Made by a program: the position numbers and the translations under genes. The notes below the pieces were generated by a model that made no database searches, was not told the origin of the DNA, and was given only the letters and a program-made list of their open reading frames with translations. From positions 19,823,501 to 19,887,500 of the forward strand of contig CM076955.1 in NCBI GenBank assembly GCA_039566865.1: a stretch of 64,000 bases of DNA, written 5' to 3'. The number at the start of each line of letters is the position of its first letter. The stretch's first letter is position 1. Below are positions 38,501-47,500 of this stretch, piece by piece. This DNA comes from Aurelia coerulea. Lineage: Eukaryota; Cnidaria; Scyphozoa; Semaeostomeae; Ulmaridae.

Positions 38501-41500
38501 ACAGAAGAGATGAAAGTTCACAATAAGTACCTGCAAACTCCTTCAGGAATACATTCCAATCGATTCCATGCTGCCATAAGTACTTCCTGCAAATAAAGCA
38601 AAATCAAGATCCTGCCCTTCGGTACAGACTACAGACTACCAGATTACCGTACAAGCCCCGGGGGGCTTATTCAATTTTGGACACTTTTTAGTTCATTTTG
38701 CACCACATTAGCTGTTTAAACATACAATTTTACGAGTTAAATACACGAATTCGACAAAATTTCATCTCAAAACACATCAAAATTAACATGCAAACTTATT
38801 TAGCTCAATAAATGGAGAATCTTTGGTAACCTCTGGAATTTGACATAAGTTGAGGGGGAGGGGGCTTAATAGAGAGGGGGCTTGATAGAGCTTTTATGGT
38901 ATATTATCAAGATCTACTGTGACATGAGGAAAGACAAAAGGGACCATAAATATGCAACAATCAGAATTCAGTGACGTTACCTAAACTGAAGCTTGAGACT
39001 GGACGAAAGGGCTTTTATTTTCTTGCTGCTAAAACGTTTAATGCACTTCCCCACGAAGTTAGGAGCATAAAATATGGAATTGTTTTTAGAAAAGCATTAG
39101 AAGAACATTGTAAATAGGCATAAACTCCTGGGGGGAGGGAGTACATAACATGTTGAGGGTACGGGTATGTGCCGCCAATATGGTTGGGTGTTTGGCCAAA
39201 AATTCTCTAAACAAGGGACCTTTTTCTGCAAATTTTCCTTAAACATGAGTTCAGTTTGGTTGAAATCAGCAAAAGAATTTTGAAAATGGGTAATTTTTCG
39301 CCAAAATTCATCATAAAAGTGGGTACGAAGGCACTTTTTGGCAAATAGAAGAGAGAATCTTTCTGACAACCGGGCGACAGATCATGTACCGCCCCCCGGG
39401 CATAAACTATATCTTCAATGACTTTTGACAACTGTAAATATGAAATTTCACAAGATTTTACTTTTAATTTAACGTTAGGAACAGGACTCTAACGATAACA
39501 ATGCTTTTTGCAATGGATTAAGCCAAAAAACTTACCAGATTAAGTAACCTTCCAATACCAAGAGGAATTCCTTCGAATGTGAGCTGGTTTCCTGCAATTT
39601 AAAATATCAGTTTGATCAATCTTAAAAAGCTAATATTTTCAGTCATAAGGCTAAAAACTCGATTTTAAGAACTACTGCATCAACGCAATAAAACATCTTG
39701 CAAATCTTTGGCAAGGAATCAAACAGTCCCTCGGATCTTTTTCCATAAACCAATTCAATCACAATGCAAACATCGTCTATCAACCCTACGCCACGGGCGA
39801 CGTGAAGATCTAATGTTGGCCTACCTTAGTTTTGGTCCGTTGTGGCCTAATGCCCAATAATCAACAACCATCGCAAGATACATCCAGTCCTTTGTTGACT
39901 AAAGCAGGCTTAGCATCAATTAAATGTTGAAAGCACCATGTCTGTTCTTCTTTGATGTTCATCTGCTCTCGTGTGATCGAAACTGCCAAGGCACACTGCA
40001 AGCGATGCAGCTGTCCACTATCACTCAGATAAACACAGAAGAAGAACATACACGGTTCTTTAAACATTTAATTGATGCTAAGCATGCCTTAGTCAACAAA
40101 GGATTGGAGGTATGTTGTGAAGGTTGTTGATTATTGGGCATTAGGCCACAACGGACAAAAACTAAGGTAGGCCAACATTTGATCTTCACGTCGCCCGTGC
40201 CTACGCTAACAAAAAGTACACTACCAGTCCAATACGATAGACGACGGCAGTAAGGTGACACAACTTAAAACTCTCGCCATGCACCCTCATGCATCTCAAA
40301 ATGAATGGAAAATCTCACCCACAAGTGAATCAGGGATTGGGTATTGGCGGGATCGGGTCTTTGGACTGTACAAAGCGATAATTCCTTACGAATTCAGAAA
40401 TTAATGGAAGAGTCTTGTGGAACGTTATACCACATCTTTTTTGATACAATGAAAGAAAAAATCGATAGATATGGTGAAAATGAACAATATTGAAGGAAAT
40501 ATGATTAAATTTAATGATTGCTAGATAACTGCAAATTGAACACAGAAAGGCTCACCATTTACATAAAGTCTTTTCAAGCTTGTAAGCTTGCATATGGTTG
40601 ACTGTGAAGAAAATAAACATTGTATTTTGACTTATTAAAATTTGGAGTAGCAGAATATCAGAGCAAAGTTAAATGGTGGTCGCAAAGAAATAGGAGGTCG
40701 CTTGCGCTTTAAAGATGCAGTAAAATGACAGGCTTAATTTTTGCAAATCTATGCAGCAACGGGTCACAATGTTATTACTCTATCTAAGCTAGTTGACAGA
40801 GATAAATAGCTGACTCAAGAGCTGCATATGCAAGTCTAAAATTAGCCTATCATATTTGATGATTTCGACACGTCCGTGGATATTGTTTCGCTGGAAGAAC
40901 AAAGCGTGCGAAGGCGTTCTCTTTGCGTTGTTCATAGATTACCCCACTTTGTTACGTTCATTCACTTTAAGGCCTAGTCTAAACATCGTTTTTTTTGCCG
41001 TGTTGAATTGAAATTAAAATGGTTAAAATGGCCATTTTTCAAAATAAACAAGCGCAGTAGCTGATCACACGTAAAAACTGCGGACCATGGCCTAGAATTT
41101 ATCAATTAAACGCAGCAGAAATACGAAGTTTAAATCAACTCTTTCTTCTGCCGTTTGATACCACAGAGCTGGTGAAGTCCTGCCATTTCATCAGGTGATT
41201 TAAACATCGTTTTTATGTCGAATTTGATTGACAATTAGAAGTTTTTAGCAACATCTATCAAATTCAACACGGGGAAAAACGATGTTTAAACTGAGCCTAA
41301 GCTGCTTTAAACAATAATTAAGAGAATTGCAAATGATCATGACAGCATGAAAACATGTCTAGAAAATACTAAAGCTTACCGGTAGAGCAGTGAGTTGATT
41401 TCGAGATAGGTTTAGTGTTTCGAGTTTGGTCCATGAATCTAAAAATAAAATAATCGTCAGTATTTGTCACAGGGAGGGTTACAATTACTACCTTGAAGTT

Positions 41501-44500
41501 AGTTCTTTCACAAGACATTCGAAAAATAGAAAAGTCAACTGCCTTTCTGCATAATTAATAATTTCTCGTTATAATACCAGAAACTGTAGGAACCTAGAAA
41601 TCCCAAAGATGAACTTAGAAAAGACGAAAAAAGGCTTTCACTACATCGGTCTTAGCGTTTGCAATAACATTCCAATTGAAATTAGAGAACTCCCCTTGAT
41701 CTATCAATCTAAAAACAATCTAAAAAAATTGTATGGAGCCTGAAAACCAAAACACAACTCCCTATATCCGTCATTTGTCTTTAAGTTTTAGCGGAATGAC
41801 TACAACAGTAAATAATAATTCAATTCAATGGATCAAAACTTAGACGACTGTCATCAGTCTAGCGATCGTCGACGTACTTACCAATAAGGGTTGAAAGCTC
41901 TGTTATTTGATTATGACTAAGGTCAAGGCGCTTCAGACTTGTTATTCTGTAGATTGGTTCAGGCACTGAAAATAAATGAGCAGATGTCCTCAATGAAAGA
42001 TGTAATGCAAGTAGCTCATAGATCTTTTAACTATCCTATAAAATAGCCAGGATCGAGCGTTAATTTATACATTTTTATAGGTGAGGTTCGAGCGAGTGGC
42101 GTTAGAGCTTCTATCACTATTGTGCATATTCGAAAATTCTACAAAATGTAGCAAAATATCGTTCGATTCTGATTCATTTCAGAATAAAAGGTCTATTTGT
42201 AGCGTTACTTGGGTGATCAAAAATATGTAAATAAACCTTTAAATCAATATATTCCCCAGAGTTCTTACCAAGAAAATAGTATCTTCATATTTTGCACCAA
42301 TCCATCTGATTAAGAGTTTTGTAAAATCAAAATTTAAAACTTTGAAATTTTCAATTTTCATCACATGTTGCTCCCAACTCTTCACAAGGCTTTACGACTT
42401 TCCTGAAACTATGTCTCGATTGTCGAGCCCTAAACTGCATATTAGGCTTTATCTTTATCAATGAGAGGGGGTGGCAATTTTTAAGGTAGCAGTAACAATA
42501 ACTAGGACGATAGGTAACAAGGTAGAATGTACACCAACTAACAATGCACCATCAAATCAAGTCGTTTAACCCGAAAATATAGTCGTTTAATCAAGAATAT
42601 ATACCAACCTCTCGGTAGGTCGTTGTGTGAGAGGTCTACATCTGTAATGAAATACGAGAAAAATGAGCACTAGATTGAAGATAGTCTGAGTCAGTATAAA
42701 ACAGCAGATCTTCTTACTGGCTAATTTCAAATAAATGAAATGATGAAATTCTAGGATCTCTCAATTAAAATTGCATCTTTCGATTTGATAATTCGAAGAG
42801 AGAAAAAGCCACAATACCAGAATCGATCGTCGGATCCGAAGATGCTTGCGGTGACGACTACATGAATAAGTTGTAGGCAGAAACACCACAAAACGACGAA
42901 GAAACAACAGCAAATGTGTGCTAATTTACAAACTAAATCTTTCGATTTGCCGTCATAATTTTTAGAAGGAGTATTCAGCAGATGGTTTAATTTACTCAGT
43001 GTACTTTTCCAGTTCTTGAATCTGCTCATGCGCATTTTAGTTCTTGAATTTGTGCCGCCATTTACCAGAACAAAACCGTTCTCCCCAGTCCCCTTTCTTA
43101 ATTCGTCAAAATGTTCTATAGCAGGCTCTGAATTGACGAATTCGTGAAAAATTTCGAAATATCAGTCAAAATGTCATACCTGTTAAATTTTCCAGATTGT
43201 CCAGTTTGTTTGGCATATTGGATATAGTTCTCTATAAGAGAAAATGAAACTTAAAATCAAATGAAGGTGTTGTAGCGCAGTGGTGTAATCCTCTGACATT
43301 GCAGCCAGAACAGTCAGGCGGACAGGGTTCGATCCCAGGTAGAGCCCCACCACTTGAGCGTCATGACAAGGGGTTGCGGACTCGATTAGGCCTATTCTAC
43401 TTCTGTGATCCTAGCGCTTGGCGCTAAAAACCGCAACTTCACTTCACCTTCACCAACTTAAAATCTAGTGCAATCAATCTCGACAAAACAACTCGGCACA
43501 TGCATACTGGCTTATCATCTCCTTGGTCTTCAAATTAGTCACAATATACTGTGAAGATAACAATGAATGAATCAGCGAAGTAACAAGACAAACAGTTCAG
43601 AAATGGTGAGTAAAAAGATTAAGATTTTTGTCCTCAATAAATTGCAAAATATTCACCTGTGTGTTTCTCAAATGCAATGTGTGAAGTTGTAGAAGCGATG
43701 GTAGCTGCCTGAGGATTGAAAAGAATCTTTAGTGACAATTTGTAAACAATGCTGATCTGACCTTTACATTTTGATATGGTTTGGGGAAAAACTGTGTCGA
43801 ATTTGTGCATTTGACTCGTGACATTTTTTTGCATATCATCATAACAAATATTAAAATATACAAAGTAGCATTAACAACAGCAGTTAAACTAGAATAAATA
43901 AAAAAACATGTCTCGTTCGTAGCGAGAAAGGACACAAGGTAATAGAGTTCCAACTACGAACGACACTCACACAAATTTAATACAAGGATGCTATCTAACT
44001 GTATTATATTAACGAATAAAATTATACACTACAAAAATTAAGGTATACTCGTAACATTGAATGCTTATTCCACAAAATATGGGATAAAAGAAGTGAGAAG
44101 CCATCATTAATATTCTTGCCATTTGAGGTTGCGAATAAGTATCCCCCTCTAAACTTTATTAAGCCCCCAATTATTAAGCTCTCTTAAGCCCCCAATACAC
44201 AAATCATAAACACGAAATACCTTAGCTGTGCATGGAGCAGTGGGTTATTATTCAAGATCTGAAAAGTAATATATAAATGAAAGTAAGCACAAACCTCAGA
44301 GAACGGATCATTTAGTTATTTACAAGCGTGCATTAAAAGTAATTTGAAGGGTTCAAAAGAGCACGCTTCAATGTTGCTTTGTTACGTCTCGAAAATCCGC
44401 GATTTACCAGAGAAAGTTTATTGCCACAAAATTTTTGCTAAAAAGCAAGGTGGTTTACTGCAAATTCAATAAAGGGCAGCTCTATCTTCACACCTGCTGA

Positions 44501-47500
44501 GCTTAAAGGGGCTCCGTCTACAAATTTCGGTAAAAACGGTGATTTTCAAGTTTTTGATGGGCAACATCACACAGACGTTTATCTGTTTTTTTTTCAAAAA
44601 TGAACGCATCGTTTTGAAGATCAATCTTTGTACTTTACAGAGGAAAAAATGAAACATTCATATCTTTTACGATTGCTTGTATATAAGTGGATTTTTAACG
44701 AGCACTTTTTGGTAGCTTGGGTGAAGCCATCAAACAAATTGCAGAAAACAATCGAGGAAATGGGCATGTGCGGTGTTTACGGATTTGTTTACTGTTTGGC
44801 GACAGAGCCCCTTTAAGATATTTCAACAATAGTCGATGAAGAAATAGAATTAAACATCAACGTGTTGAGACGAATTTTAGTAACAGGAGTTCTTGAAAAG
44901 TGTTGTTGATTTGTTGTTAATCACTCTCCAACTGATGTCTAACTGGCAAAAACAGTTAGAGCCCCGAGATAAATCACATTGCTGGAGGAAAGACAAAAAC
45001 AACTCTAATAAACGTTTGAATTTCAGCACTCAACTTACCAGAGTTTGCAAACCAGTAAGTCTTCTTAACTGTGGTGGGATTGTTTCTGTGGATAACAATT
45101 GCGAGATTTGGAAAATTTAATGAAATTACTGAATAATTTACTGAATAATTTGAAAGGAAAACAATTAAAGCAAATCAGTGTTTAGAAATTCGATAAATGA
45201 ATAATTGAAGAAATTTCTTCACATGAAAACGATTCTGTTTGTCTCACATATCACAAAGCGCCAGGAACAATAGTAAAGGTAAGAGAGCGATGGGAGGCAG
45301 TATTTCAGGATTAAAATGTCAGCTTACCTATGAGATTGTCACTCAGGTCCAAGTAGATGAGATCTGTCAAGTTCATAAACAACTGAAGAGGAAAATAAAA
45401 ATAAGATATAAGTTATGGTGACAAGATCGAAATATTAAGTCATGCATTTGATGTTGTAACTGGCATTGACATGATTTTGGCAATGCCTAGAAATCTTTCA
45501 ACACTTGTCTATCGCATCATGGAGAACATGACAGAGCTGGAATTGCATAAATTATGCCACCACAAATACGTTTTTGATGTGGCAAAGCAAGAATCTAAAG
45601 TGTGAGGAAGACATTATCAAGCGTTACCATATTTTGCAAGATGCTTCAAAGAGAGCTACATGGCTTCAAAAATGTCCATTTTGAGGGTGTGTCCACAATG
45701 TCTACCTGTTTGAAAGTATTTGAAAAATATGGCTACTCCCTCATTGATAATTCAAGTATTACCTGGTTTGGAATGGAAGTAATTTTGTTATGACTGAGGT
45801 TCAATACAAGGAGACTTGTTGCGTTTTCTGCTTCTTCAGGAACCTAAGACAAGAATGATTCACATTTTTAAATAATGGCCAAATAATAAAAATTGGAGAC
45901 AAGGCTATACAATACATCCTAAAACTTTGACATAAATCAAATTAAGCAAATGTTGGAAAGAAATAACATTTTAAGGGGCAAACTTACTTCTTCCAAGTGG
46001 TTATGACTCAAATCCTAAAAAGAAAGAAAATTTGCATGACTTACTAAAGATTTTTATGCCAGTAGAGTGATAAAAGTGTAGATGAGAATATAATCATTTG
46101 AATATCTCCCTTTAAATTTTACTTGAACAGAAGAAACCAAATATAAAAACTGACTTGCTTTTCATCAATAATTTTTTTCTTATCATTTGAAAAAAGTATA
46201 CTTACAGATAGCCAAATAAGAACTCTCATTAAATTTTTTTCTGTAAAGAGTTGTAATGTTTTGGCATTTCATTTCATGCTTTTCTCATTGGTTGATGAAA
46301 AACAACGGAGTATTTTTCATCTAATTTACCTGAGAATACACACCCATGTTGGGAAAAATGGAGAATTTTACTTGCTACTGCTTATCAATTACATTTGAGA
46401 AATCCTTTTTGTCAGAATCATCTCAATAAAATTGAATTGAATCAAGGCCTGAGAACATGATATTCCAATTTCCTGATCAAATTCATGCACTTTGAAGGAC
46501 TTTTTGATTGCACAAGTGCCCGCATAAGATATCATGACAGGATTCAGACAACCCAATTTTAGACCTTTTAAAATGTAATTCTGTAGTTGAGCTCTACTAA
46601 AGTATTTTTCTGTAGAAATTTAAATTTAAAATAAAACAATTTTACCACAGTGAGGAGATCATCCAACTTGAACATTTCTGAAGGAACGCCGTGATTTTTC
46701 AGTTCATTGTGTCTTGCATTTATGACCTATGGAAATGCAAAGGAAACTAGCAATAAAACATTGAACTACCACATAATGGAGAAAATCATTTCATTTTTCA
46801 ATATATGTAATAATCAATTTTCAACTTTTCAAAGTCTCACCTTCAGGTTGGATAAAGCAGGAATGTCTCCATGAAGTGATGTCAAATTATTTTTTACCAG
46901 TGATAAATGTTCCTGAAAAAGAGTGGTATTTAATTTGGTATGTGAAATGAAACACATGAAAGGAGACCAGTAAGACTCGACTCTCATTGGGTTGGGCTTC
47001 AAGATGACATGCACGATTTGAAACAAAACACAGTTCCTAGAATTTCCAAGGGAATTTGGCAAGAGATTCTCAACAATTTTAAAGAATTCTTCAATTCTGA
47101 TAAGAATTCTCGAGTCATATGGAAGACAGTAAATTTTCTTAAAGAAGAATTTCTCAGAAGAACCATTCTCAAGAACCAAGAATTCTTGAGAACTCTTAGG
47201 CAGAAAACAACAATGTGTGCCATTCCCCCAATGCCCCATGATCTCATTAAATTAGACCTCTTTGCATAGTTAATTCTGGCATATGCTTCTGCATCTCAAG
47301 AGGCATCAGCTACATGTGTCCAACAGTTTTTCCCATTCTTATGAAATTTTCCCAAGAACAGGACCCTGAGCACACTGTGCACAATTCAGTCTCTGGTTTC
47401 CTAGGCCTCATTAATTTATGCAAGCTCTCAAGCGCCACTTGTAGACATGAACTGTCATCATGCATTGGTTGCTGGCGTCTTAACTGTAATAAGAGGAGAG

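Noticed and set aside
43259..43454. Functional tRNA gene
   Set aside because: A and B boxes are present but the body does not fold as a complete tRNA and the copy is flanked by a target duplication: it is a SINE.
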